From Brevundimonas sp. UBA5936 (GTDB lineage Bacteria > Pseudomonadota > Alphaproteobacteria > Caulobacterales > Caulobacteraceae): a stretch of 53,004 nt of DNA. The translations under genes and the position numbers were made by a program. Shown in pieces: positions 1-6,414 of this stretch; the stretch's first letter is position 1, and every line of letters starts with the position of its first letter. The notes under the pieces are model-generated. The model searched no databases and was not told the DNA's origin. It was given only the letters and a program-made list of their open reading frames with translations. Location of the stretch: contig DJDA01000020.1 in the NCBI GenBank assembly GCA_002430835.1, forward strand, positions 510-53,513. Reading direction: 5' to 3'.

Positions 1-1025
1 GCCCTCATCTTGCGCCCGGCCGACTTGCGCCAGCGCGGCTCGATCATGATGGAGGCGGTCATGGCCGCCGCGCCCAGCAGCAGGAAGACCACGGTCGGAA
101 AGCCTGGCACCAGGGCCAGAAGCCAGCACATACCGCCCGCGACCAGGAAGACCTTGGGCTGGGCCGACAGTTGGCGGTGCATCGAGGCGCCCAGGTGGGC
201 GTCGGTCTCGGAATCGCCGCCGCGCGTCACCAGCAGGCCCGCCGACATGGCCGCCAGCAGGGCCGGGATCTGCATCACCATGCCGTCGCCGATGGTCAGG
301 ATGGAGTATTTCTGGACCGCCGCGCCGAAATCCATGCCGTTCTGCAGCATGCCCACGGCCAGGCCGCCCAGCAGGTTGATCACCACGATGATGATCCCGG
401 CGATGGCGTCGCCCTTCACGAACTTCATCGCGCCGTCGAGATTGCCGTTCAGCTTGCTCTCCATCTCGAGCAGGCGGCGGCGGCGCTTGGCCTCGTCCTT
501 GTCGATCAGGCCCGAGCGCAGGTCGGAATCGATCGACAGTTGCTTGCCTGGCATGGCGTCCAGGCTGAAGCGGGCGGCGACCTCGGCCACCCGTTCGGCG
601 CCCTTGGCGATGACGATGAACTGCACGACGGTGATGATCAGGAAGACCACCAGGCCGACGACCAGATTGCCGCCCGCCACCATGTTGCCGAAGGTGTTGA
701 TGATCGCCCCGGCGTGGCCTTCCAGCAGGATCATCCGCGTCGTCGCGATCGACAGCGCCAGCCGGAACAGGGTCGTGATCAGCAGCAGGCTGGGGAAGAC
801 CGAGATGTCGACGATCGAGGCGATGTAGATCGACACCAGCAGCATCACCACGCCCGCGCTGATGTTGATCGCCACCAGGGCGTCGATCGCCAGCGACGGC
901 AGGGGCATGATCATCATGGCGATGATCGCCGCCACACCCGCCACCAGGAACAGGTCCGAATAGCGGCCGACGCCTCCGCCGTTGTGGCGCAGGCCCAGCA
1001 GTTTCAGCGGGCTGGCGAAGGACAT
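1..1025 (-). CDS. sctV: Type III secretion export gate protein SctV (N-terminal part, cut by the window edge)
   Basis: The first 341 codons of an FHIPEP-family inner-membrane export gate are present, read leftward from ATG at 1025 behind an AAGGCG ribosome site. The protein starts MSFASPLKLLGLRHNG, followed by closely packed membrane segments and the family motif AARFSLDAMPGKQLSID. Several positions match non-flagellar SctV (YscV/InvA/HrcV) rather than FlhA: VFPSLLLITTLFRLALSIAT, a short GHAGAIINTFGN stretch, and VQFIVIAKGAERVAEVAARF. In the family this protein forms the nonameric ring below the export channel and recruits substrates to the inner membrane. The cytoplasmic ring-forming domain lies beyond position 1. 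The lytic transglycosylase gene lies 53 bp upstream on the same strand, so the two are probably cotranscribed. The non-flagellar call is from remembered family sequences and has not been tested with a tree. Confidence 0.85.
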   Translation of the reverse strand, partial: MSFASPLKLLGLRHNGGGVGRYSDLFLVAGVAAIIAMMIMPLPSLAIDALVAINISAGVVMLLVSIYIASIVDISVFPSLLLITTLFRLALSIATTRMILLEGHAGAIINTFGNMVAGGNLVVGLVVFLIITVVQFIVIAKGAERVAEVAARFSLDAMPGKQLSIDSDLRSGLIDKDEAKRRRRLLEMESKLNGNLDGAMKFVKGDAIAGIIIVVINLLGGLAVGMLQNGMDFGAAVQKYSILTIGDGMVMQIPALLAAMSAGLLVTRGGDSETDAHLGASMHRQLSAQPKVFLVAGGMCWLLALVPGFPTVVFLLLGAAAMTASIMIEPRWRKSAGRKMR

Positions 1026-1078
1026 GGACGCGCCTTGTGGCTGCCGGCGGATCAGGCCGAACGGGAGATCGGTGAGAA

Positions 1079-1819
1079 CTATCGGAAGGAGGAACGGCGG
1101 GCGGTGAGGAGCTGGTCGTAGCGAGCCATGACCTTGCGTACGTAGTCCTGGGTCTCGCGGTAGGGCGGGATGTTGCGGCCGTAACGCTGCACGGCGCCTT
1201 CGCCGGCGTTGTAGGCGGCCAGCACCAGACGCAGGTCGTTGCCGAACATGCCCTGAAGCGTCTTCAGGTAGCGCGAGGCGGCGCGAATGTTGGTTTCCGG
1301 CTCGTGCAGCCGCATCTCGTCGGCGACGCCGAAGCGGCGGCCGGTGGCGGGCATCACCTGCATCAGGCCGCGCGCGCCGACGGGCGAGCGGGCGTTGGGA
1401 TTATCGGCGGATTCCACGCTGATGATCGCCTGTAGCAGGGCAGGATCGATGTCGTGCTCGCGCGCCGCTGCTGCGATCAGATCGCCGTGCGGCGGCCTGC
1501 TGCGGTCTGGTCCCGAGCCGGTCGTGGAACTTCGCGGTTTGTAAAAAACAACGGTTTCCGAGGAACCGATCACCTCGGTCGGCGACTCATTGTCGTAGAT
1601 CAGCAGTTGCTGTGCCGCCCGCGCCTCTCGCTGAGCGTGTGCCGAGCAAGACCCTGATCCGAGCGCTCCGCTTCCCAGCGCCAGGGAAAACCGGCTGACG
1701 GAAGCGGCTGAAGCGACCAGCTGCGACGAGGTGGAGCTACAGTCTTCCGCAATTGCGGAGTGATTCCATGCAGTAATTATAAGTATTACTGTGCCTGTTG
1801 CCGAGCAAAATTGTCTCAC
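1079..1819 (-). CDS. Secreted lytic transglycosylase (SLT domain), type III secretion associated
   Basis: This 246-aa protein carries a C-terminal SLT/lysozyme-like domain (about residues 110-235). The catalytic Glu is in IISVESADNPNARSP, followed by GARGLMQVMPATG and LAAYNAGEGAV, the standard goose-lysozyme-fold motifs. Such enzymes cut peptidoglycan glycan strands in the periplasm, and the IpgF/IagB type open the wall for type III secretion machines. The adjacent sctV on the same strand supports that role. The GTG start at 1819 gives a weakly hydrophobic leader (TVILIITAWNHSAIA). A second export-like stretch ending in SAHAQ lies near residue 60, so the true start may be further in. The first 80 or so codons lie in AT-richer DNA than the SLT domain. 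Confidence 0.8.
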   Translation of the reverse strand: MRQFCSATGTVILIITAWNHSAIAEDCSSTSSQLVASAASVSRFSLALGSGALGSGSCSAHAQREARAAQQLLIYDNESPTEVIGSSETVVFYKPRSSTTGSGPDRSRPPHGDLIAAAAREHDIDPALLQAIISVESADNPNARSPVGARGLMQVMPATGRRFGVADEMRLHEPETNIRAASRYLKTLQGMFGNDLRLVLAAYNAGEGAVQRYGRNIPPYRETQDYVRKVMARYDQLLTARRSSFR

Positions 1820-1981
1820 TTCGTATTTCGCCCGAAGCTATGTGAATTTCGATCTTGTGTGACAGCGATATTATTGCTCATGAATGTTGTCAACGAGATC
1901 GGGAATGAAAATTTTTGCCAGTAGGGTTAACCCTAGCTTGTTTTTATTCTGAAGTTGTCAGGGTGCGGAGAAGGAATAAGC

Positions 1982-2010
1982 TTGACCATAAGCTGTGCTG
2001 TTTCTGTATT
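1982..2010 (+). promoter_or_regulatory. Sigma-70-like promoter of the sctU operon
   Basis: TTGACC (1982-1987) and TGTATT (2005-2010) are separated by exactly 17 bp, 54 bp before the sctU start. They lie in the AT-rich divergent gap (1820-2064) between the transglycosylase and sctU. An inverted repeat brackets the -10 box. The call rests on consensus match and position only. Confidence 0.5.
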
Positions 2011-2021
2011 CGGCACAGCTT
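1990..2021. promoter_or_regulatory. Inverted repeat, candidate operator in front of sctU
   Basis: AAGCTGTGC (1990-1998) and GCACAGCTT (2013-2021) form a perfect 9-bp inverted repeat around a 14-bp spacer. The spacer contains the predicted -10 box of the sctU promoter. The centre-to-centre distance of the arms, about 23 bp, is close to two helical turns, which would suit a dimeric regulator. It could also be an RNA hairpin at the 5' end of the transcript. Confidence 0.5.
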
Positions 2022-2064
2022 GTTCCTGATGTTTTTCATACCTGTTCGATGAGGCGGAGCGCGC

Positions 2065-3276
2065 GTGGCGGAGAAGAACGACGGCGGCGACAAGACAGAG
2101 CGGCCGACACCGAAACGGCTTCAGGACGCGCGCAAGAAAGGCGACGTCGCCAAGAGCAAGGACGTCGGCTCCACCGCCGTGCTGCTGGCCTGGCTGCTGG
2201 TCGGCCTGATGCTGGCGGGGGCGGTGTTCGAGAATTTCGCGGCCCTGTTCGACGACGTGTTCCGCGTGATGGATCAGCCGTTCGGCGACGCCTTCGAGCA
2301 GGTCGCGTGGTCGGCGGCGCGGCGGTTCGTCTATCTGACGGCGCTGCTGCTGTTGCCGGTGGCCCTGTTCGCGTCGCTGATGGAGTTCCTGCAGACCGGG
2401 CCGGTCTTCACGCTGGAGAAGATGACGCCCAAGCTGGACCACCTGAACCCCGGCGAGGGGCTGAAGCGGATGTTCAACACCGACAACCTGTTCGAGGTGG
2501 CGAAGTCGCTGGTGAAAACGGCTCTGCTGCTGGGGCTGGCGGCGCTGATCCTGTTCGGCCAGTTCGACCGCATCCTGCGCCTGCCCGCCGCCCAGCCGGG
2601 AGAGGTGCTGGGCGCGTTCGGCGCAGCGGGCTTCCACCTGCTGGGTTGGACCCTGGTGGTCTTCGTCTTCGTCGCCATCCTGGATTCGGCCTATCAGCGC
2701 TTCAGCTTCATGAAGCGGCTGCGGATGAGCCGCCGCGACATCCGTCAGGAAGCCAAGGACATGGAGGGCGATCCCACGGTCAAGGCGCGGCGCCGCGAAC
2801 TGGCCCAGGAGTGGGCCCAGTCCAGCGCCGTCGGGTCCGTGCGCGGGGCCGCCGCCCTGGTGGTCAATCCGACCCACATCGCCGTGTCCCTGGCCTATGA
2901 TCCCGGCGAGCACGTGGTGCCGGTGGTGGCGGGCAAGGGCGACGGCCTGATCGCACGCGCCATGCGCGGCATGGCCGAGCGCGAAGGGGTGCCGATCATC
3001 CGCAACGTCCCTTTGGCCCGCGCCCTGCACGAACAGGTGCCGGTCGAGGCCGTGGTGCCTGAGGATATGTTCGCCGCGGTCGCCGAAGTGATCCTGACGG
3101 CGCGCCGCCTGCGCGACGAGGTTGCGCGAGGCGAGACGCTTGAACCGGTTGATCTGACAGCGGAAGGCGAAGGCCGAGGCGACGTTGCCGTGCCCGAAGA
3201 CGCATCCGCCCGCCGCGCCCCGCTCTTTCCCGCCATGCCGGACGACGGCGTGGCTTCCCCCTCGGAGACGCAATGA
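2065..3276 (+). CDS. sctU: Type III secretion export apparatus switch protein SctU (FlhB/YscU family)
   Basis: This 403-aa protein starts at GTG 2065 behind a GAGGCGGAG ribosome site. The N-terminus TERPTPKRLQDARKKGDVAKS is the FlhB/SctU signature. Four hydrophobic segments follow (about residues 35-210), then a cytoplasmic domain with the self-cleavage motif N268-P-T-H271. The residues after the motif (IAVSLAYDPG) match the non-flagellar NPTHIA form; FlhB usually has NPTHYAVAL. In the family, cleavage between Asn and Pro switches export from needle to later substrates. The C-terminal tail (about 50 residues, acidic and Pro/Ala-rich) is longer than usual. The stop overlaps the next start (ATGA at 3273), so the FliO-like gene is translationally coupled. 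Confidence 0.88.
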   Translation: MAEKNDGGDKTERPTPKRLQDARKKGDVAKSKDVGSTAVLLAWLLVGLMLAGAVFENFAALFDDVFRVMDQPFGDAFEQVAWSAARRFVYLTALLLLPVALFASLMEFLQTGPVFTLEKMTPKLDHLNPGEGLKRMFNTDNLFEVAKSLVKTALLLGLAALILFGQFDRILRLPAAQPGEVLGAFGAAGFHLLGWTLVVFVFVAILDSAYQRFSFMKRLRMSRRDIRQEAKDMEGDPTVKARRRELAQEWAQSSAVGSVRGAAALVVNPTHIAVSLAYDPGEHVVPVVAGKGDGLIARAMRGMAEREGVPIIRNVPLARALHEQVPVEAVVPEDMFAAVAEVILTARRLRDEVARGETLEPVDLTAEGEGRGDVAVPEDASARRAPLFPAMPDDGVASPSETQ

Positions 3277-3671
3277 CGCCGTTCGCCCTGCTGATGGACT
3301 TCCTGACCGTTTTGGTCGCCCTTGCCCTGGTGCTGGGCCTGGCCTTCTTCTCCATCCGTATGCTGAAGAAGGTCCAAAGCGGCGCGCCCAGCGGCGACGA
3401 CATCCGCTTCATCCGCTCGCTGCCGCTGGGAACGCGCGAGCGGGCGACGGTGGTGGTCTGGCGCGACGAGGTGCTGCTGCTGGGCGTCACGGCGGGCGGG
3501 ATCACCGTCCTGGACCGGCGCGCCCGCACGCCCGAAGAAATCGCCGAGGACGCGGCTCGTGCCGAGGCTGCGCGCGCTCAGACGGCGGCTGTCTCCGCTC
3601 GCGTCCCGCCGCGCCTGCGCCGTTGGCTAGGGAAGTCCCTAGCTGGGGAACGGCCTGACTACCGAGGATAG
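3273..3671 (+). CDS. FliO-like membrane protein coupled to sctU
   Basis: This 132-aa protein has one N-terminal membrane helix (about residues 5-28) and then a small cytoplasmic domain. The domain reads RFIRSLPLGTRERATVVVWR followed by DEVLLLGVTAGGITVLD, the pattern of FliO (strand, GTRER, then LLLGVT.GGI). In flagella FliO helps assemble the FliP/FliR export gate. The start overlaps the sctU stop by 4 bp, so the two are made together. A FliO-type protein beside a non-flagellar SctU is unusual, since most injectisomes are described without one. The tail after residue 85 is Ala/Arg-rich and low in complexity. Confidence 0.65.
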   Translation: MTPFALLMDFLTVLVALALVLGLAFFSIRMLKKVQSGAPSGDDIRFIRSLPLGTRERATVVVWRDEVLLLGVTAGGITVLDRRARTPEEIAEDAARAEAARAQTAAVSARVPPRLRRWLGKSLAGERPDYRG

Positions 3672-3699
3672 GGGACGGGTGGTTTCGTGAGGTCGTCGG

Positions 3700-3736
3700 G
3701 TTTCCGGGCGAGGCGCCTGGCCGGCGAACCGGAAAC
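3700..3736. promoter_or_regulatory. Inverted repeat between the FliO-like gene and the 217-aa gene
   Basis: GTTTCCGG (3700-3707) and CCGGAAAC (3729-3736) are perfect 8-bp arms around a 21-bp GC-rich spacer, 23 bp before the next start. It could be an operator, an RNA hairpin that tunes translation, or a processing site. There is no T-tract, so it is not a standard terminator. Confidence 0.35.
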
Positions 3737-3759
3737 GCACACTTATTCGGAGATAGATC

Positions 3760-4413
3760 ATGTTCGGCATCGGCGGCGGCGGCTTCAACATCGGCAGCCT
3801 AGTCAGCACGGCGGCCCTGGCGGTCGCCACGGGTGGCACTTCACTGGCGGTTTCAGTGGCTCTGAAGAGCCTGATGACGCAGATCGGCAGTGCGGTGATC
3901 CAGCAGGTCGGTCAGCAACTGGGCCTGCCTCAAGCGGTGATCGATGTCGCGCAGGGCGCCTTCCATGCGGCGACGGGGGATTTTGCTGGCGCGGCCAGCA
4001 ACCTGTCCGAAGCTTCGGAACAATTGGCCTCGGCCGTGGGCGGCGGCGCCTTTGAAGCCGGTGAGATCGAGCGTCAGGCCAATGACGTTGTGCGCCAGTT
4101 GACGGAAAACACGCTGAAGAAGGCGCGTGAGGGAGAGGGCGGCGCCGAGAGCGGCGGCGCCGAAGGCAAGAAGAGCTTCCTCGTTCGTCTGGCTGAAGCC
4201 TTGGGCAAGATCGTCGACTCCAAGATGGAGCGCGCCATCGAACTGGGCGAGAAGATCGACAAGGCTCAGGACAGCAAGAAGCCCAAAGTGGCCTCGCTCA
4301 GCGCCGAGATGCAGGCTGTCGGTCAGGAGATCGGCTTCATCACTCAGGCGCTCAATACGGTCATCAAGTCGATCGGTGAATCGGTCTCTACCTTGGCCCG
4401 TAAGCAGGGGTAA
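3760..4413 (+). CDS. 217-aa hydrophobic/coiled-coil protein, candidate type III secreted substrate
   Basis: I do not recognise a family. The N-terminus is Gly-rich (MFGIGGGGFNIG) and runs into a mildly hydrophobic, Ala/Val/Thr-rich stretch to about residue 50. There is no cleavable signal peptide. A low-complexity Gly/Glu hinge lies near residues 124-136. The last 80 residues are charged and heptad-like, ending KSIGESVSTLARKQ. A hydrophobic half plus a helical amphipathic C-terminus without a Sec signal is the layout of injectisome translocators and filament proteins (EspA/SseB, YopD type). The position just after sctU and the FliO-like gene fits a secreted substrate. Function is inferred from layout and location only. 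A hairpin terminator follows at 4433. Confidence 0.6.
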   Translation: MFGIGGGGFNIGSLVSTAALAVATGGTSLAVSVALKSLMTQIGSAVIQQVGQQLGLPQAVIDVAQGAFHAATGDFAGAASNLSEASEQLASAVGGGAFEAGEIERQANDVVRQLTENTLKKAREGEGGAESGGAEGKKSFLVRLAEALGKIVDSKMERAIELGEKIDKAQDSKKPKVASLSAEMQAVGQEIGFITQALNTVIKSIGESVSTLARKQG

Positions 4414-4432
4414 GGCGAAAGAAAAGACTGTG

Positions 4433-4456
4433 GGGCGACGAGGAAACTCGTCGCCC
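4433..4456 (+). terminator. Hairpin terminator after the 217-aa gene
   Basis: GGGCGACGAG (4433-4442) and CTCGTCGCCC (4447-4456) pair perfectly around a GAAA tetraloop, followed by TTGTCT. The T-run is short, so some readthrough into the exported-protein genes is possible. Confidence 0.65.
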
Positions 4457-4494
4457 TTGTCTGCGTTTATGTCGGATGTAAATCGGAGATGGAT

Positions 4495-5271
4495 ATGAAA
4501 TCGCGCCTGGTGTTGGTTCGTAAAGCCATTGTGCTCGGTGGCGTGATCGCATTGCTTTCGGGAGCTACATCCCAAGCGCAGGACTATATGCCGTCGTTCA
4601 GCAACGGCAATCTGTCGGCCGATATCGCCAACACCATCATGAATAACACTCTGATGGAAGCGCAGATGGGCATCAACCGGGAGCGCAGCGAAAGGGTTGC
4701 GCCGAGTGATCCCGTTATGAGCGCTCGCACGTCTCGGGCGGGCGCCTATGCCACGACCTATCAGGCTTCGGCTGCTGTCACTGAGCGCGTCAAACGCCAG
4801 TTCGCGGACTTCGTGCGTTCGACGGGCGGTGACGGGGCCGGGATCGCTGCTGCGATGAACGATCAGGATTTCTTCGCTCGCTGGGGCGGGCACGTGTCCC
4901 AGTATGGTCTGCGCCGGGGCGATGTAGCGGACGCCATGACGGCCTATTGGGTGTTGAACTGGCAGATAGCCAACGACGTTCGTTCGGTGGATCGCTCGCA
5001 GGTTCAGGCCGTCAAGGCGCAGGTGCGCCAGAACATGACCAGCAACACCCAGTTCGGCGCTCTGAACAATGCGCAGAAGCAAGAGATGGCCGAAGCGTTG
5101 ATCCTGAATTTCATCGCCCAGAGCGTCGCCTATGAAGACGCCATGCGGGCCAATGACGCGACGATGCAGCGTCGTTTGCAGAACGCGGCGAGGACGCGGT
5201 TCCGTAATGAGATGAACGTGGATCTGCGCCAATTGCGTTTGGGCGGCAGCGGGTTCACGGCCGCCTCTTGA
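4495..5271 (+). CDS. Exported protein, paralog 1 of a tandem pair, with a conserved TGA before an open in-frame tail
   Basis: The protein has 258 residues from ATG 4495, chosen because CGGAG (4484-4488) is well spaced from it and abuts the alternative ATG at 4489. A Sec signal peptide (basic start, hydrophobic IVLGGVIALLSG, ending TSQAQD) predicts export. The mature part contains QFADFVRST, then GLRRGDVADAMTAYWVLNW and ARTRFRNEMNVDLRQLRL. All three blocks recur in the next gene, so the two are paralogs. The family may be the one called DUF6683, but I am not sure. Function is unknown. The gene ends TCT-TGA, and the same frame then stays open for 52 codons (see the tail at 5272). Location after the type III genes suggests, but does not prove, a link. 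Confidence 0.8.
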   Translation: MKSRLVLVRKAIVLGGVIALLSGATSQAQDYMPSFSNGNLSADIANTIMNNTLMEAQMGINRERSERVAPSDPVMSARTSRAGAYATTYQASAAVTERVKRQFADFVRSTGGDGAGIAAAMNDQDFFARWGGHVSQYGLRRGDVADAMTAYWVLNWQIANDVRSVDRSQVQAVKAQVRQNMTSNTQFGALNNAQKQEMAEALILNFIAQSVAYEDAMRANDATMQRRLQNAARTRFRNEMNVDLRQLRLGGSGFTAAS

Positions 5272-5303
5272 AAGGGGCAGGGCGACAGCCCGAAGGCCAA
5301 TCC
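5261..5303 (+). repeat. 43-nt conserved stop-codon element, copy 1
   Basis: This segment spans the last three sense codons, the TGA (5269-5271) and the first codons of the tail of paralog 1. It matches 6147-6189 at 41 of 43 positions, while the coding DNA just upstream of the two copies has diverged clearly. Eight nucleotides after the TGA is GGGC-GACA-GCCC (5280-5291), a short hairpin kept in copy 2 with loop GAGA. Confidence 0.8.
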
Positions 5304-5430
5304 CGCGTCTGAAGTTTCGCATGATCCGTCGTCTTCGGGCCTTCTTGCCTATGGGGCGACCGGATTGGCGACAGGAGCTTTGTTCGTTGCGGCGGTCTGG
5401 GCCGTGATGCGTCGACGACGCCAGGGTTAG
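5272..5430 (+). other. In-frame post-stop tail of paralog 1 (linker, membrane helix, Arg-rich end)
   Basis: After the TGA at 5269-5271 the same frame runs 52 codons to TAG at 5428. It starts KGQGDSPKANPASE, then a Ser/Pro linker, then a hydrophobic helix (LLAYGATGLATGALFVAAVW) and ends AVMRRRRQG. This linker-helix-Arg layout is that of a C-terminal membrane anchor or sorting signal, with the positive end inside. No in-frame ATG or GTG start precedes the helix, so a separate gene is unlikely. It may be reached by TGA readthrough, or it may be a decaying former C-terminus. The parallel tail of paralog 2 argues for retention by selection. Confidence 0.6.
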
Positions 5431-5440
5431 GATACTTGCT

Positions 5441-6157
5441 ATGAAGTATTTGGCGGTCATGGCGGTGATGGCTTGTGCGGCGGCAAGCGCGCCGATGGCT
5501 CGCGCCCAGGACTACGCCTTCCAGGGCTTTGCGACGGCGGACGCAATGAACCAGATGCACGCCGCCGTGCGTGACAATATGACGGAGCCGTCCTCTGAGC
5601 CTCGACCGCCTGAGCGCAGCCGTGTCGCGGCGGCTACGACCTATCGCTCGACAGCGGCTGTATCGACGCGCGTTCAGTCTCAGTTTGCTGACTTCATCGA
5701 ACGAACTTCCGGTCGCGAAGCCGCTGAACGGACGCGTTCGGCTTTTCAGAGCGGCGATCCGATCGCCAGCTGGGCAGGCATCGTGCGGGAGGACGGTCTG
5801 CGCACTGGTGATCTGGCCGACGCCATGGCGGCCTATTGGATTCTCAATTGGATCATGGCCAATCAGGGCGACAACAATCGGACCCAGGCGCTGGCTGTTC
5901 GCGATCAGGTGCGTGGCGTCATTGGCGGATCGCCCGCCGTGGCGCGACTGGGCGATGCCGGGCGCCAGGAGATGGCCGAGGTGCTGATGCTGAACTTCCT
6001 GGTGCAGCAGGCGACCTATGTGGATGCGATGCAGCGGGGCGATCAGGCGATGATGCGGCGTCTGGGCGATGCGGCTGTTACGCGGTTCCGCAACGAAATG
6101 GGCGTTGATCTGCGTCGACTGCAGTTGACCGACGCGGGCCTGGTGTCCGCCTCTTGA
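5441..6157 (+). CDS. Exported protein, paralog 2 of the tandem pair, same TGA context
   Basis: The protein has 238 residues with a signal peptide (MKYLAVMAVMACAAASAPMARAQD). Shared blocks with paralog 1 are TTYRSTAAVSTRVQSQFADF, GLRTGDLADAMAAYWILNW, QEMAEVLMLNFL and TRFRNEMGVDLRRLQL, so it is a clear but diverged duplicate. It starts 10 bp after the TAG that closes the tail of paralog 1, so both genes and their tails probably sit on one transcript. It ends TCT-TGA at 6155-6157, like paralog 1, and the frame stays open for another 50 codons. No catalytic motif or known function is visible. The W/Y-rich central block suggests a folded helical domain acting outside the cytoplasm. Confidence 0.8.
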   Translation: MKYLAVMAVMACAAASAPMARAQDYAFQGFATADAMNQMHAAVRDNMTEPSSEPRPPERSRVAAATTYRSTAAVSTRVQSQFADFIERTSGREAAERTRSAFQSGDPIASWAGIVREDGLRTGDLADAMAAYWILNWIMANQGDNNRTQALAVRDQVRGVIGGSPAVARLGDAGRQEMAEVLMLNFLVQQATYVDAMQRGDQAMMRRLGDAAVTRFRNEMGVDLRRLQLTDAGLVSAS

Positions 6158-6189
6158 AAGGGGCAGGGCGAGAGCCCGGAGGCCAATCC
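6147..6189 (+). repeat. 43-nt conserved stop-codon element, copy 2
   Basis: This copy spans the last codons, the TGA (6155-6157) and the start of the tail of paralog 2. It is 41/43 identical to 5261-5303. One difference is a C/G change in the loop of the small GGGC-loop-GCCC hairpin; both stem arms are unchanged. Confidence 0.8.
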
Positions 6190-6310
6190 TTCAACTGAAC
6201 CGCCAGCGACGCCTATGGGCGCGCGGGTTTTCGGCGTCGCGGGTTTGGCGGGCGCCGGTCTGATCGCTTTGGCGTTTTGGGCCATGGGACGGCGGCGAGG
6301 TCGACAATAA
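6158..6310 (+). other. In-frame post-stop tail of paralog 2 (linker, membrane helix, Arg-rich end)
   Basis: After the TGA the frame runs 50 codons to TAA at 6308. It starts KGQGESPEANPSTEPPATP, continues through a hydrophobic helix (VFGVAGLAGAGLIALAFWAM) and ends GRRRGRQ. The first 14 residues are close to those of the first tail. The helix sequence differs, but its length, Gly/Ala content and Arg end are kept, which suggests protein-level selection. Here an in-frame ATG (6215) could start a 31-residue membrane peptide; paralog 1 has no equivalent. Whether it is translated is unknown. Confidence 0.6.
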
Positions 6311-6383
6311 CATGAGCGAACTCTCCTAGGCGTCGGTCGACGTGAACTGATCGGCCTTGATGTTTCGCGCGCATCCCGGCAGC

Positions 6384-6395
6384 ATCGTATACGAT
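6384..6395. promoter_or_regulatory. ATCGTATACGAT palindrome, candidate GntR operator 1
   Basis: This perfect 12-bp palindrome lies 19 bp before the GTG start of the DpkA-type reductase gene. The same 12 bp recurs at 8956-8967, before the DapA-family gene of the same cluster. Short AT-centred palindromes beginning AT.GTAT/ATAC are typical FadR/FCD-subfamily GntR sites, and a GntR gene lies in the cluster. Confidence 0.7.
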
Positions 6396-6414
6396 TCAAG
6401 GTCGGGAGAGCGAT

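Noticed and set aside
1..1025. Flagellar FlhA call for the first gene
   Set aside because: Membrane-region motifs (VFPSLLLITTLFRL, GHAGAIINTFGN, VQFIVIAKGAERVAEV) match remembered SctV sequences better than FlhA; a tree would be needed for certainty.
5269..5271. Selenocysteine at the TGA of the exported paralogs
   Set aside because: The residue context (Ala-Ser before, Lys-Gly after) has no redox motif, the hairpin is shorter than a usual SECIS element, and no selenocysteine genes are in view. Simple readthrough fits better.
3853..5460. Long open frame on the minus strand (535 codons) opposite the 217-aa gene and paralog 1
   Set aside because: It is the shadow of GC-rich codon use on the plus strand. 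The plus-strand genes have signal peptides, ribosome sites and a conserved paralog; the minus product is Arg/His-rich with no domain.
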